Under the pieces are notes generated by a model that saw only the letters and a list, made by a program, of their open reading frames with translations, ran no database searches and was not told the DNA's origin. Below are positions 1 through 9,197 of a stretch of 25,695 nt of DNA, piece after piece; within the stretch, counting starts at the first letter, position 1, and the number at the start of each line of letters is the position of its first letter. Source of the DNA: an uncultured Bacteroidota bacterium (GTDB taxonomy: Bacteria > Bacteroidota > Bacteroidia > Chitinophagales > Saprospiraceae); contig CALGAA010000230.1 in assembly GCA_937952445.1 (NCBI GenBank), positions 1 to 25,695 of the forward strand, read 5' to 3'. The translations under genes were made by a program, and so were the position numbers.

Positions 1-211
1 GGACCGGATCGGAGTGGAACGCGATCCCGAAGACCCTGAAAAACCAATGGTCGATCCCGAAACGTTCGAAACCAACGTCGAAAATCTGTATCTGGCTGGA
101 GTCGTCGTGGCCGGTTCAAGAACCAGTACGCTTTTTATCGAAAATTCACGGGTGCATGGTGGAATTATAATCCAGCAGATAAAAGAAAAGGAAAAAGTAC
201 TGGAGGGGTAA
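1..211 (+). CDS. ypdA: YpdA-family bacillithiol-disulfide reductase-like flavoprotein, C-terminal end (partial)
   Basis: The reading frame is open from the left edge (codons in phase from base 2) and stops at 211, so only the last ~69 residues are present. The stretch NLYLAGVVVAGSRTSTLFIE followed by NSRVHG matches the C-terminal FAD-contacting segment of the YpdA family (NAD(P)H-dependent FAD disulfide reductases of the bacillithiol system, related to thioredoxin reductase). In that family the Gly/Ala-rich strand precedes the ENxxxHGG motif that closes the FAD site. The tail KEKEKVLEG is charged and unremarkable. The N-terminal Rossmann GxGxxG and the rest of the enzyme lie outside the window. 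A GTG at 14 is an internal codon, not the start. A generic FAD oxidoreductase is the alternative, but the IENSRxHG signature favours YpdA. Confidence 0.8.
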   Translation, partial: DRIGVERDPEDPEKPMVDPETFETNVENLYLAGVVVAGSRTSTLFIENSRVHGGIIIQQIKEKEKVLEG

Positions 212-236
212 GATTGGCACAATTTATGTTTCCCGT

Positions 237-584
237 ATGGGCATGAAACAGGATGAATCAAACCAGCAGTATACCCAACTAACGAATACTGATCAGGGGA
301 CAGGCGGGCAGTATCATACCCGTCCTTTGGCATTTAAAAACGGAGTGCTTTACATCGAACTAACTCTGGACCGAAACAAAAAATACAACAAGACCTACCG
401 GCAAATGGCTGTTCAATCGGCCGTTTATTATCGAAAGTCGAATACGGAATTTGAGTCGGCCGTCGCCGCTAAAATTTGTATTTATACGACGTCCGGTTCC
501 TGTAGGAATCAGGGAGACGGTCAGCAGGAATCCTGCCTGGAATCGATCATCGGAATTATGTATCAGGACGGAATATTGAATTAA
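237..584 (+). CDS. Hypothetical small protein (doubtful ORF)
   Basis: I do not recognise this 115-residue frame. It is open between the YpdA-like gene and the sugar kinase, 25 bases after the former's stop. It has no signal peptide or membrane segment. It contains a few aromatic/basic stretches (LDRNKKYNKTYRQM) and a C-terminal part with three cysteines. Codon choice resembles neighbouring genes, which is the main argument for it. Against it are a Gln/Asn-rich start without a clear ribosome binding site and an 81-codon open frame on the opposite strand (360-605). It may be a lineage-specific protein, the remnant of a longer gene, or not coding at all. Confidence 0.25.
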   Translation: MGMKQDESNQQYTQLTNTDQGTGGQYHTRPLAFKNGVLYIELTLDRNKKYNKTYRQMAVQSAVYYRKSNTEFESAVAAKICIYTTSGSCRNQGDGQQESCLESIIGIMYQDGILN

Positions 585-689
585 ATTTACGATTTCTGAA
601 ATCACCCAGTTCCCTTATTATCCGGGCTTTAACGGCTCAATGCAATGTTAATGTTGTAATCTGATCGTGGGCAATTGATCCATAAAATG

Positions 690-697
690 TAGCTTTG
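690..697 (+). promoter_or_regulatory. Bacteroidota -7 promoter element upstream of the sugar kinase
   Basis: TAGCTTTG is an exact match to the Bacteroidota -7 consensus TAnnTTTG. It sits 37 bases before the kinase ATG at 735, which leaves a leader of about 30 bases. No well-spaced -33 TTG is present (the nearest, at 675-677, is only 12 bases away), so this rests on the -7 element alone. Confidence 0.45.
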
Positions 698-734
698 TTC
701 TGTCGAAATGTTAAAAGGCTGATTCGATCGAATT

Positions 735-1826
735 ATGAAGTTTCATTTTAATGAGCAATTGGTACAACGAGTTACTTCTGAATTTCTGCCTGCTGCTGTA
801 ATCAGATCGATTTCCCCTATTTATACCGGTCACATTAATAAAACATTCCGGGTGACGGTTGAGGATTCAGATACCACGGAGGAATATTTGCTCCAAAACC
901 TCAACACGCACGTGTTTACCCAACCTCGAAAAGTGATGCATAACATCGTGCAATGCGCCGATTTTCTGCATAATGAATGTCCAGATTATCCTTATGAAAT
1001 ATTGACCCCGATATACAGTAATTCCCGGGAAAGTTTTTTGGTCATGGAAGATGACCTGGCCTGGCGAATGTTTGAGTATATTACTGACTCCAAATCCATT
1101 GACAAAGTTTCTACCCCGGAGGAAGCCCGGAAAATCGGGGAAGCCTTTGGGCTGTTTTTAGCGCACGTCAATCGCGATGATCCGAAAAATTATAAGGTGA
1201 CCATTCCGGATTTTCACAACTTTACAAAGCGATATGAAAATTTTCAGCAATATCTCGGACATCGGGAGGGGGATATCGATGAGCAGTGTCAATTTGTTAT
1301 TGATGAGATCGACCGATATGCCCCGGAATATTTGCAAATGGAAACCATTGAATTCCCGGTGCGTATTATCCATCACGATACCAAAGTGAACAATGTAATG
1401 CTGGATCGATATACCAATGAACCCAAGTGCATTATCGATTTGGACACCCTGATGCCCGGTCATATATTTTCGGACCTCGGGGACCTAATACGCACAGTAT
1501 TAAACCCTTATGAAGAAGATTCTTTTCCGGAAAATGGGCAATTGGTGGGTAATCACGTCATCTCCTCCTTGTTAAATGGGTTTTTGGATCCTATCGATCA
1601 GTTTCTTACAGATGATGAAAAAGAATATTTGATTCGGGGAGCGAAAAAGATTACCTTGTTACAGGTTCTCCGCTTTTTGGCCGATCATCTTAAAGGGGAT
1701 GTATATTATCAGGTCAATTACACTGGGCACAACCTCGATCGGGCGCTCAGTCAATTGTACCTCTATCTAAATATGGAAGAAAATGAGCTTTTAAACACCC
1801 AATCAACCGTGACGTCTATGAAATAA
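735..1826 (+). CDS. APH-fold sugar kinase, N-acetylhexosamine 1-kinase (NahK)-like
   Basis: 363 residues, a normal length for the aminoglycoside phosphotransferase/choline kinase fold (PF01636). The catalytic loop is visible at residues 213-220 (HHDTKVNN), with D215 as probable catalytic base and N220 as metal ligand. The metal-binding IIDLDTLMPG follows at 233-242 (D235 and D237). The DLDTxMPG wording with a following SDLGDLIR is the hallmark of the NahK-type subgroup, which phosphorylates the anomeric C1 of N-acetylhexosamines, rather than of drug kinases. Its expected product, a sugar 1-phosphate, is the substrate type of the nucleotidyltransferase at 19772-20671. The gene appears monocistronic, with its own -7 element at 690-697 and a promoter for the next gene downstream. 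The exact sugar cannot be read from the sequence; a related anomeric kinase such as AmgK is an alternative. Confidence 0.8.
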   Translation: MKFHFNEQLVQRVTSEFLPAAVIRSISPIYTGHINKTFRVTVEDSDTTEEYLLQNLNTHVFTQPRKVMHNIVQCADFLHNECPDYPYEILTPIYSNSRESFLVMEDDLAWRMFEYITDSKSIDKVSTPEEARKIGEAFGLFLAHVNRDDPKNYKVTIPDFHNFTKRYENFQQYLGHREGDIDEQCQFVIDEIDRYAPEYLQMETIEFPVRIIHHDTKVNNVMLDRYTNEPKCIIDLDTLMPGHIFSDLGDLIRTVLNPYEEDSFPENGQLVGNHVISSLLNGFLDPIDQFLTDDEKEYLIRGAKKITLLQVLRFLADHLKGDVYYQVNYTGHNLDRALSQLYLYLNMEENELLNTQSTVTSMK

Positions 1827-1839
1827 CGTATAATTAAAA

Positions 1840-1869
1840 TTGATATGTCACAATATATTGATATATTTG
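1840..1869 (+). promoter_or_regulatory. Bacteroidota-type promoter of the giant secreted protein gene
   Basis: TTG at 1840-1842 is followed after 19 bases by TATATTTG at 1862-1869, an exact TAnnTTTG -7 element. This is the best-formed promoter in the window. Transcription would start near 1875, giving a leader of about 44 bases before the ATG at 1919. That leader contains two upstream ATGs (see findings). Confidence 0.6.
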
Positions 1870-1918
1870 CAGGCTCCAAAATAATTGGATTTTACGATCC
1901 GTATGACCTATGTAACCT

Positions 1919-4900
1919 ATGAACATTAGAAATACAACTGAGATCATACTGTTTTTGAGGATGCTGGCAGCGGTAACTCTGTCATCCTCCTCATTGTTGG
2001 CTCAAACCCCATCTCCCAACACCACAGTAATCATTTATCAGGATTTAAACAATAATGGTGCCAAAGACCTTGATGAGGAGAATTTGGCCGGATTTTCCCT
2101 GGATGTCACTGGATTCCTTAATCAGAAAATTGAATTTGACCAAGTCGAGGACGGCGTATTTGTCGGCTATCTGGAGCATCGTGCCCGGATCGTAGTTAAT
2201 GGATATCAGGGTGAATATTTGGAAGGGAATGGTGGGGAAGCTTCAGAAGCTTCCGTTTTCTTTGCCGATCCCATGGGCGGCGAAGTAACCTATTACGTTG
2301 GGATTTCCACAGGACCCTCTCTGGATTACGCCCAGCAGAGCATTATTCTGCCGTGCTACGAAGGGGGGCCTGCCGAAGGGAAGGAGGGACCCGCCTTGAT
2401 TTCGTTTGGTTTCATGGATGATGGAATTGTCCAGATGCTGGGAGGAAATGCCCCCAATCCATCAATGCTGGCCTCTGTCCAGGAAATCGGTTCGACATGG
2501 GGAGTGGGAATCCGACCCAATGCGAACATTGTATATACCAGTGCATTGGTCAAACGTCACGTTGGCTTAGGTCCCATGGGGATAGGTGGATTGTACCAAT
2601 ACGACTTAAACACCAATAAACTGACCTCCTACAATTTGTCCGGTTTACAAACTACAAATAACGGGACTTTAGACTTTGGTATCCTGGAGCGGGAGATTAC
2701 CGACGGATCCATCAACCGCGACGGTAGTCAGGACAATACCTTAACGCACAAAGATCAGGTGGCCACTTATGATATCAATGCATTTGATATGGTTGGCAAG
2801 GCCGGGATCGGAGATATCGATGTTTCCGAAGATGAGGAAACACTTTGGATGGTTAACCTTTTCAAACGATCCCTCGTAGCTGTAGATGTTTCGACAGGAG
2901 AACCTGACCTCAATACAATCAGAGAATTTCCCATATTGGAAAAAGTTGATTTTATCGATCTTCGGATGCCGTATACCCGAAACATAAACGTGGGTAGTCA
3001 AAACGAGGGAGGGGCTGAAGCTTTTACTGACACCAACCAGGTAGCCTGGGAACGTGATACCTATGGAAAGGGAGGTGAATACGGTAAAGTTTCGTCCAAA
3101 ATCTTTCAAACGATGGACGAGAAGATGGGTACTTCTGAAGATAATTTGTACAAAAGTTACCGCGCCGGGACCGATTTCGAATACAATATTCCTGTCCCTG
3201 TCAATGGTGATTATACCGTTATTCTGCATTTTGCAGAGACCGATCCGGAGTTCAGTATTTCCTCCACCAGTCAGAGTCAAAACAAACGGATGTTTTCCGT
3301 ATTTGCAGAGGGGAAAGAAATTTTGGCGAATTACGATATCATGAGTACGGCCAAATCGTTGAACACCGCTTTGACCGAGGAATTCACCATCACGGTAGAG
3401 GATGGCACATTGAATTTGGAATTTCTGGGTCAAATGGTCAATGGTTCCAGGTCCAAAGCTATGATTTCAGGCATTCAAATCATTGGATCAAAAGCAACGG
3501 AGAAACCCACAGGGGAATTGCGGCCCTGGGGACTGACCTTTTATGAAGGCCGGGGATATCTCGGCCTGGTCGCTGATGCCTCCATTTCGAAAAGTAAAAA
3601 CAACCTGTATGGGTACGTGGTTTCGTTCAATCCGGAGAAAATGGATGAACCTTTCCAACTCGAATTTGCATTTCCGTTAAATTATAAAAGAGAGCGGGCG
3701 TCTTATGCTGACCGGGTAACAGCCTGGCCACTTCGAACCGCGGTTTGGGAGGTTTGGGCCGAGAATTGGGAAGATACCCGGATTATCCTCGATGACGAAG
3801 CGAATGATACGCTTTACGTTTCCTATCCCCAGCCCATCATATCAGATCTGGATTTTGACAACGATGGAAATCTGGTTATCGGTATCATGGACAGGTGGGG
3901 ACACCAGGTGGGTTTTCTCAATTTTCCTCCCGTATCACGAAGTAATACCTATCTGATTGGTTATTCCGCAGGGGATATTATTAAAGCTATTCCTAATTCT
4001 GTGGTTAGATCCGGGTATAATTTTATTTTGGAACCTGAGAACAACGATATCTTCATTTTTGCTGATGATGACGGCCCTACGTACAATGGGGAATTCTTTC
4101 ATGAAGATTATTTTGATTCTGACCGGGCATCGCATGGCGAGATTTTCACTGGGGGGCTGGGTGTCATGAAAGGAACGAATGAAGTAGTTGCCACGGTATT
4201 TAATCCGATTAATACGGGCCAAACCGAGGGATTTGTATTTGACGGTGTTTACACTCAGGGTACCCATGTTTATTCCACTGAGACCGGCGATAAAAACCGG
4301 TCGAGCTTGTTCGTGGGCCAGTTTCAGTTTGGTAAAGCGAGTGGACTGGGCGATCTTGAATTTGGCTACAATTTTTCATCCATCAATATTGGTAATTACG
4401 TATGGTGTGACGGAAATGGAGATGGAATTCAGGATCCGGAAGAAAGTGGAATTCCAGGGGTAGTACTTAGTTTAGTGTTAATCGATGAAGATCAGGGTAA
4501 CCAGGTAGTAGCCACCACTACGACGGGTTCCAACGGCGAATATTATTTTTACAATATCGATCACAACCGTGAATACGCGATCGTAATCGATCTCAATCAA
4601 TCCGGATTGGATGGATTTAGTCGGAAAGCCTCTCCTCCCTTTCAGGGAACTGATCCAAGATTGAATTCCAAGGGAATTGACACGTTGATCCCCAATAGCG
4701 TGGTGGCCTTTGTTTCCAATCTTGAGTTGCAGTACGAATATGGCTTTGACTTTGGATTGTTGGGACCAGAAGTGGAAGACGTTACCCGGATCAAATGCGT
4801 CGAACCCACAACAAGCACAGCTACTTTCAATCTGTGCGAATTAAAAGATGAATTGAGTCCTCCGGAAATAGAAAACACTGTAGTACGGTTTTATCGAACA

Positions 4901-7900
4901 GAAGCCGATGCCATCTATCGACAAAATGAAATTACCGACTGTAATTACACAACAGCCGGGGATACCCTCATTGCCAAAGTTCATCTATCGGGAGATGAGA
5001 TGTGTTATTCTCTTGCTCGTGTTTACTTGATCGTAAATGATATAGACACAGACATAAGTCTGACGGGTCAGGCATGTCCCGGAGAACCCGTAAACTTCCA
5101 CGAGTTGGTTCAACTGGCGCAGGATAGTCTGATGGTGTTCACCAGTCCATCGATGGAACCGGAAGATATGATCAACGATCTCACCAATTTCCTTCCGGAT
5201 GAGTTGCCTGCTACTTACTATATAAAGGTGTCCTTTGAAGGTGAAAATTGTGAGTCGTATGGCTCGATTACAATCAATGAAGTACCTCCTTTTGAAATTG
5301 AAATGGAGGATTTGGCTGTAATTTGCTGGGGGGATTTATTTTATTTCAGTTCCCTCAATATTCGATTCCCCAGTGGTGGAAGCGCAATTGAAAATTTGTA
5401 TTGGACGACCAATGGCAATGGAACTTTCAATTCCGGAACCCAGTTTGCACAAGCTCAGTCTTACCGACCCTCCGTACAGGATAGCATAAGAGGATATGTG
5501 GAATTTTATTTGAATGCATCCAATTATTGTTATGAGGAACAGTTAACGGTCAATGTGGAAATTTTGACTGATAATGAATTACGGGTGGAGTGTGTTCCTA
5601 CGGATACGGTGTACTGTGTTAACGATAGCATTTCCGATATTCACAATCTACCTTTCCCTGCACCACAAGCATTCAAAGGCTGTCACCAACTGGTCCAACC
5701 CGTACTCAATTTTGTGGAAGTCGACATGGACCATTGCGAGCCGGGGAACAACGTAGCTGGTCGAATCATCCGGCATTGGGAATTTAACTTCAAGAATAAT
5801 TTCAGTGTCTTTTGTTATGACACTATCGTCGTGCTTATGCTGCCCGAGGCCGAAATTATCTGCCCGGACTCCATGGTGAACGTCGAATGCGCAGACATTG
5901 GGGAGGATGATGTGGACGAATTTGGTAACCCGTTACCGCATCTGACCGGGGTTCCGTATTACGATACGATCCCTTTATGGCCCGGTATAGATACCTCGCT
6001 TTGTGGAATTTATGCTACATATGAGGATGATCGGTTCAGTGAACAATGCGGAGGTGACACGAAAATGTTTAGACGAATATGGACGATTACCAGCAAGTGC
6101 GATAAAGAAGTGGTGACGTGCGAACAATGGATCGTGATCCGGGATACCCAGGCTCCACTGATAAGAAACAATTACGAGGCATTTGTTGAATTTGACAAGG
6201 ATACTGTCTATGTCAACACGGAGGAGGATGATTGCATTGCACATTTTTACCCTACTATATGGACCAGAGATCTCTGTGCCGGAGTTCATAGTGTGAAAGC
6301 CGTCAGTGAATCTTTTGGGGCGGTCGAACTGGAACATTCCCATGGATATATTTGGAAAGCAGTCAATCCGATCCGGATTCCTATGGGCAATGATCCGGTC
6401 CGGATTGAATATACCTCCAGCGATAGTTGCTGGAACATGAACACATTTGTACACTATGTAAAAGTCAAGGACGTGGTTCCGCCGACGGTGGTGGCCAACC
6501 GCGAAATGAAATTCACCTTGCAGGATAAAAGAGGCTGGCTTAATGCGATAGATCTGGATGAAGGCAGTTATGACAATTGCGGAGATGTACTCGTCCTGGC
6601 CAGAAGGGTGGACTGGGACCGCTTCGGAGTCAATCTCTGTACCGATAAACTATCACAGGTGAGAACCCTGGAAGAACTCAACAAAATCGATCCTTTATCC
6701 GTGTTGGATAGTGGTGCCGTAGAACTCTATTATAAAGGCCAAATTGAATGGCTGCTGGAAGATGAAGCTTGTGGAGAAAAGATAGTGGATGGATGGATTC
6801 AGGGGATTCGATCGTACTGGGCAGAGAACTGCGGTCCTGTGGATGAACATGGTAATCCACTGATCAACGTCCCCCAAACTTTCCTGGGTGGCGGCTGGTC
6901 GAAGCGCATACCTTTTGGGTGTGAAGACGCCTGCGGTCCGGTCATGGTCGAAGTACTGGTCATGGATCAGTGGTGCAACTGGAGTAAGTCCTGGGTGACC
7001 GTTTATGTGGAGGATAAAATTCCACCCAAGTCTCTGATTACTTTGGACGATGTCACGATTACATGTGATGCCTACGCCAAATATTATAAACCCATCCTCG
7101 ACCTGGCTACTGAAGCTGGAAGCAGTGAAGTCGATCCCACGGTATTTAACCACCTGGATAATTTATTGGGGGGATATTCTGTGGCCTGGGAAAACAATCA
7201 GGGTCAACCTACGGATATGCAAGGAAATGTACTTCCTGAAAAATTCAACGTGATCAACACATACTGTGAGGATTCCGTAAAGGAGATTAAATACCAGGAT
7301 ACCCTGCACGACAATCAGATCGTATGGAAAACAAGGAGCGTTGAGGTGACCTACCTCAACGATCACACTGAAACATACAACCGTGGATTTATCGGCGTCA
7401 ACTGTGGTGGCACGGTAACTCAGGATATATGGCCGGATCTTGGCGATTGTGGTATTGGTACCATTATGAGAAAATTTCATGTGACCACGGGATGCGGCGA
7501 TATGCAGATGACCCGGACCTATGTCCAAACCATTACGATAGAGCCGACCTGCCCGATGACCGAAGACATGTTCTCCTGGCCCGACGATGCTGAGGTATGT
7601 TTGGCGATCACGTACAATTCCATGGGCAATGTCAATCTACCTGTCAGCCTGGTGGGGAAAGTAGAATATACCTTCCCAGAATCCTGTCGCATGTTGGCCA
7701 TGGGGCATAAAGACCGGGTGCTGGATGGAGAAGACGGCCGGACCAAAAAAGTGGTGCGGACACATACCGTGATGGATTGGTGCACCGGCGAGACTATGGA
7801 ACACGACCAAATGATCATCGTGACCGATACATGTCAAAACATGGACGGCGAAATCCTCACCCTAAGTGGTACGATTCTCGACCCTTATGACAATTTTATA

Positions 7901-9022
7901 TTCAACGTCACGATGAATATGCAAACGAATGATGAAATGAAGTCTTCCGTGACCATTGAAAACGGGACCTATTTTCTACATGTTCCGGAGAATCCGGATC
8001 TCGTTTACTTGGATAAAGAAAGTTCGTACCGCAATGGTGTTTCAACCCTTGACTTAATTTGGATGCAGCGTCAATTCCGGGATCCGACCGTTTTCTACAA
8101 TCCTTATCAGTTTATTGCTGCGGATGTGAACAATAATGGTTTGATGGATCCGGCGGACATGCTCCAGATCAGAAGCTTAATCCTGGGTAAGCGAAATTCC
8201 TTTGCTCAGGTTCGGCCGTGGCAGTTTGTGGATGTTTCCACTCAAAAATCATATTCGAAAGTAGGAGCTCAAACGATGTATCAGGAGAATAATTGGGTCG
8301 GCGTAAAAATGGGGGATGTCAATTTCGATTCCGATTATCTGATCCGAAACACGAATCGATCGGCTAATTCAACCTATCCCATCGTGTTGGAAGAAACGCT
8401 TTCGGAAGATGGGCGGACTCGGGTAGCTGTTCGAATGTCAGATATGGTCCGGCTTTCAGGGATGCAGATTGCTTTGGATATGGGAGGTTATACCGGATGG
8501 GAAATTGAAGAGGCCGGGCTCAACCTTACGGATGATAACTGGGCCGTGGAAAAAGGTGCGATCAAGTTGTCCTGGACAAGTAAGGAATTTGAGAAACTGT
8601 TTGACCAAAATCAGGTCCTGTTTTATCTTGTATTTAATACTCCGCCGGAATCCTTTAATAAGGAAAATATCACCCTGGATAATTCAGCGGATTTTAAATC
8701 TGAAATGTACACACCCGATTTGGACATTAAGGATATCGGTCTGCAATACCGGAAGGATTCTGAAAGTCTGGGATTGACGGTTTATCCCAACCCGGCTGAT
8801 CAATTCCAGGTATTTGAATTTTTCTCTCCTACCGAAGTCGAAGCTGTAGTAACGATCCACGCTATTGGTGGGAAGGAGATCGAATCTTTCAAAATACAAC
8901 TGGATAAAGGGCAAACCAATTATCATCACGCGCTTCACAACATTTACAAATCCGGGATGTATGTATATCAGATCAGGACACAGTCCCAGGTCATCACCGG
9001 ACGATTTGAAGTGATTAAGTAA
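1919..9022 (+). CDS. Giant T9SS-exported modular surface/extracellular protein (SdrD-B, propeller, malectin-like, HYR-like, Cys-rich module, dockerin-like, sorting tail)
   Basis: 2367 residues. A signal peptide covers about residues 1-28 (hydrophobic IILFLRMLAAVTL, ending LLAQ). Residues ~38-60 (YQDLNNNGAKDLDEENLAGF) look like a Ca-binding SdrD B-type edge. Residues ~140-350 and ~530-810 read as one propeller-like domain (GIGDIDVSEDEETLW; SDLDFDNDGNLVIG). It appears interrupted by a malectin-like carbohydrate-binding domain at ~355-524 (INVGSQ start, HFAETD core, FSV strand). An SdrD B domain follows at ~822-950 (IGNYVWCDGNGDGIQD). Residues ~950-1700 are Cys-rich, immunoglobulin/HYR-like segments. 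Residues ~1708-1973 are the module shared with the protein at 13051-15138. A dockerin-like stretch with DVNNNGLMDPADM lies at ~2067-2092. The C-terminal ~80 residues, beginning VYPNP at 2288, form a type A T9SS sorting domain. The likely role is a secreted or surface-anchored adhesin or glycan-binding protein; no catalytic motif was recognised. Confidence 0.88.
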   Translation: MNIRNTTEIILFLRMLAAVTLSSSSLLAQTPSPNTTVIIYQDLNNNGAKDLDEENLAGFSLDVTGFLNQKIEFDQVEDGVFVGYLEHRARIVVNGYQGEYLEGNGGEASEASVFFADPMGGEVTYYVGISTGPSLDYAQQSIILPCYEGGPAEGKEGPALISFGFMDDGIVQMLGGNAPNPSMLASVQEIGSTWGVGIRPNANIVYTSALVKRHVGLGPMGIGGLYQYDLNTNKLTSYNLSGLQTTNNGTLDFGILEREITDGSINRDGSQDNTLTHKDQVATYDINAFDMVGKAGIGDIDVSEDEETLWMVNLFKRSLVAVDVSTGEPDLNTIREFPILEKVDFIDLRMPYTRNINVGSQNEGGAEAFTDTNQVAWERDTYGKGGEYGKVSSKIFQTMDEKMGTSEDNLYKSYRAGTDFEYNIPVPVNGDYTVILHFAETDPEFSISSTSQSQNKRMFSVFAEGKEILANYDIMSTAKSLNTALTEEFTITVEDGTLNLEFLGQMVNGSRSKAMISGIQIIGSKATEKPTGELRPWGLTFYEGRGYLGLVADASISKSKNNLYGYVVSFNPEKMDEPFQLEFAFPLNYKRERASYADRVTAWPLRTAVWEVWAENWEDTRIILDDEANDTLYVSYPQPIISDLDFDNDGNLVIGIMDRWGHQVGFLNFPPVSRSNTYLIGYSAGDIIKAIPNSVVRSGYNFILEPENNDIFIFADDDGPTYNGEFFHEDYFDSDRASHGEIFTGGLGVMKGTNEVVATVFNPINTGQTEGFVFDGVYTQGTHVYSTETGDKNRSSLFVGQFQFGKASGLGDLEFGYNFSSINIGNYVWCDGNGDGIQDPEESGIPGVVLSLVLIDEDQGNQVVATTTTGSNGEYYFYNIDHNREYAIVIDLNQSGLDGFSRKASPPFQGTDPRLNSKGIDTLIPNSVVAFVSNLELQYEYGFDFGLLGPEVEDVTRIKCVEPTTSTATFNLCELKDELSPPEIENTVVRFYRTEADAIYRQNEITDCNYTTAGDTLIAKVHLSGDEMCYSLARVYLIVNDIDTDISLTGQACPGEPVNFHELVQLAQDSLMVFTSPSMEPEDMINDLTNFLPDELPATYYIKVSFEGENCESYGSITINEVPPFEIEMEDLAVICWGDLFYFSSLNIRFPSGGSAIENLYWTTNGNGTFNSGTQFAQAQSYRPSVQDSIRGYVEFYLNASNYCYEEQLTVNVEILTDNELRVECVPTDTVYCVNDSISDIHNLPFPAPQAFKGCHQLVQPVLNFVEVDMDHCEPGNNVAGRIIRHWEFNFKNNFSVFCYDTIVVLMLPEAEIICPDSMVNVECADIGEDDVDEFGNPLPHLTGVPYYDTIPLWPGIDTSLCGIYATYEDDRFSEQCGGDTKMFRRIWTITSKCDKEVVTCEQWIVIRDTQAPLIRNNYEAFVEFDKDTVYVNTEEDDCIAHFYPTIWTRDLCAGVHSVKAVSESFGAVELEHSHGYIWKAVNPIRIPMGNDPVRIEYTSSDSCWNMNTFVHYVKVKDVVPPTVVANREMKFTLQDKRGWLNAIDLDEGSYDNCGDVLVLARRVDWDRFGVNLCTDKLSQVRTLEELNKIDPLSVLDSGAVELYYKGQIEWLLEDEACGEKIVDGWIQGIRSYWAENCGPVDEHGNPLINVPQTFLGGGWSKRIPFGCEDACGPVMVEVLVMDQWCNWSKSWVTVYVEDKIPPKSLITLDDVTITCDAYAKYYKPILDLATEAGSSEVDPTVFNHLDNLLGGYSVAWENNQGQPTDMQGNVLPEKFNVINTYCEDSVKEIKYQDTLHDNQIVWKTRSVEVTYLNDHTETYNRGFIGVNCGGTVTQDIWPDLGDCGIGTIMRKFHVTTGCGDMQMTRTYVQTITIEPTCPMTEDMFSWPDDAEVCLAITYNSMGNVNLPVSLVGKVEYTFPESCRMLAMGHKDRVLDGEDGRTKKVVRTHTVMDWCTGETMEHDQMIIVTDTCQNMDGEILTLSGTILDPYDNFIFNVTMNMQTNDEMKSSVTIENGTYFLHVPENPDLVYLDKESSYRNGVSTLDLIWMQRQFRDPTVFYNPYQFIAADVNNNGLMDPADMLQIRSLILGKRNSFAQVRPWQFVDVSTQKSYSKVGAQTMYQENNWVGVKMGDVNFDSDYLIRNTNRSANSTYPIVLEETLSEDGRTRVAVRMSDMVRLSGMQIALDMGGYTGWEIEEAGLNLTDDNWAVEKGAIKLSWTSKEFEKLFDQNQVLFYLVFNTPPESFNKENITLDNSADFKSEMYTPDLDIKDIGLQYRKDSESLGLTVYPNPADQFQVFEFFSPTEVEAVVTIHAIGGKEIESFKIQLDKGQTNYHHALHNIYKSGMYVYQIRTQSQVITGRFEVIK

Positions 9023-9070
9023 TCGCGGCCAGTTTTTGGACAATGGACAGACAGGGAACCGGAATTGTGG

Positions 9071-9090
9071 AGCGAGAACTTCATCTCGCT
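9071..9090 (+). terminator. Weak hairpin downstream of the giant gene, possible terminator
   Basis: A 7-bp perfect stem AGCGAGA/TCTCGCT with a 6-base loop lies 48 bases after the stop at 9022. It is followed only by TTTCC, not a long T-run, so intrinsic termination is uncertain. It separates the giant gene from the purM promoter. Confidence 0.3.
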
Positions 9091-9176
9091 TTCCAATGAT
9101 GATCTATGCCGGAATATCATTCCTCGTCAAGGATTTTGATAATTTTGGAGTAAAATACGAGGTTTAACAAATTTCC

Positions 9177-9184
9177 TATTTTTG
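9177..9184 (+). promoter_or_regulatory. purM: -7 promoter element for the purM-folC-oxoamine synthase operon
   Basis: TATTTTTG followed by C matches TAnnTTTG exactly. It lies only 13 bases before the purM ATG at 9198, so the predicted transcript would have a leader of under ten bases, close to leaderless. No TTG with normal spacing was found upstream. A longer transcript starting further upstream cannot be excluded. Confidence 0.45.
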
Positions 9185-9197
9185 CAAAAAGAAGGTT

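Noticed and set aside
735..1826. Aminoglycoside resistance gene
   Set aside because: It has the APH fold, but the DLDTxMPG pattern and setting match sugar 1-kinases rather than drug-modifying enzymes.
2741..3433. 230-codon minus-strand frame inside the giant gene
   Set aside because: It is antisense to the malectin-like and propeller coding sequence, and its translation shows no domain; it is a shadow of a strongly supported gene.
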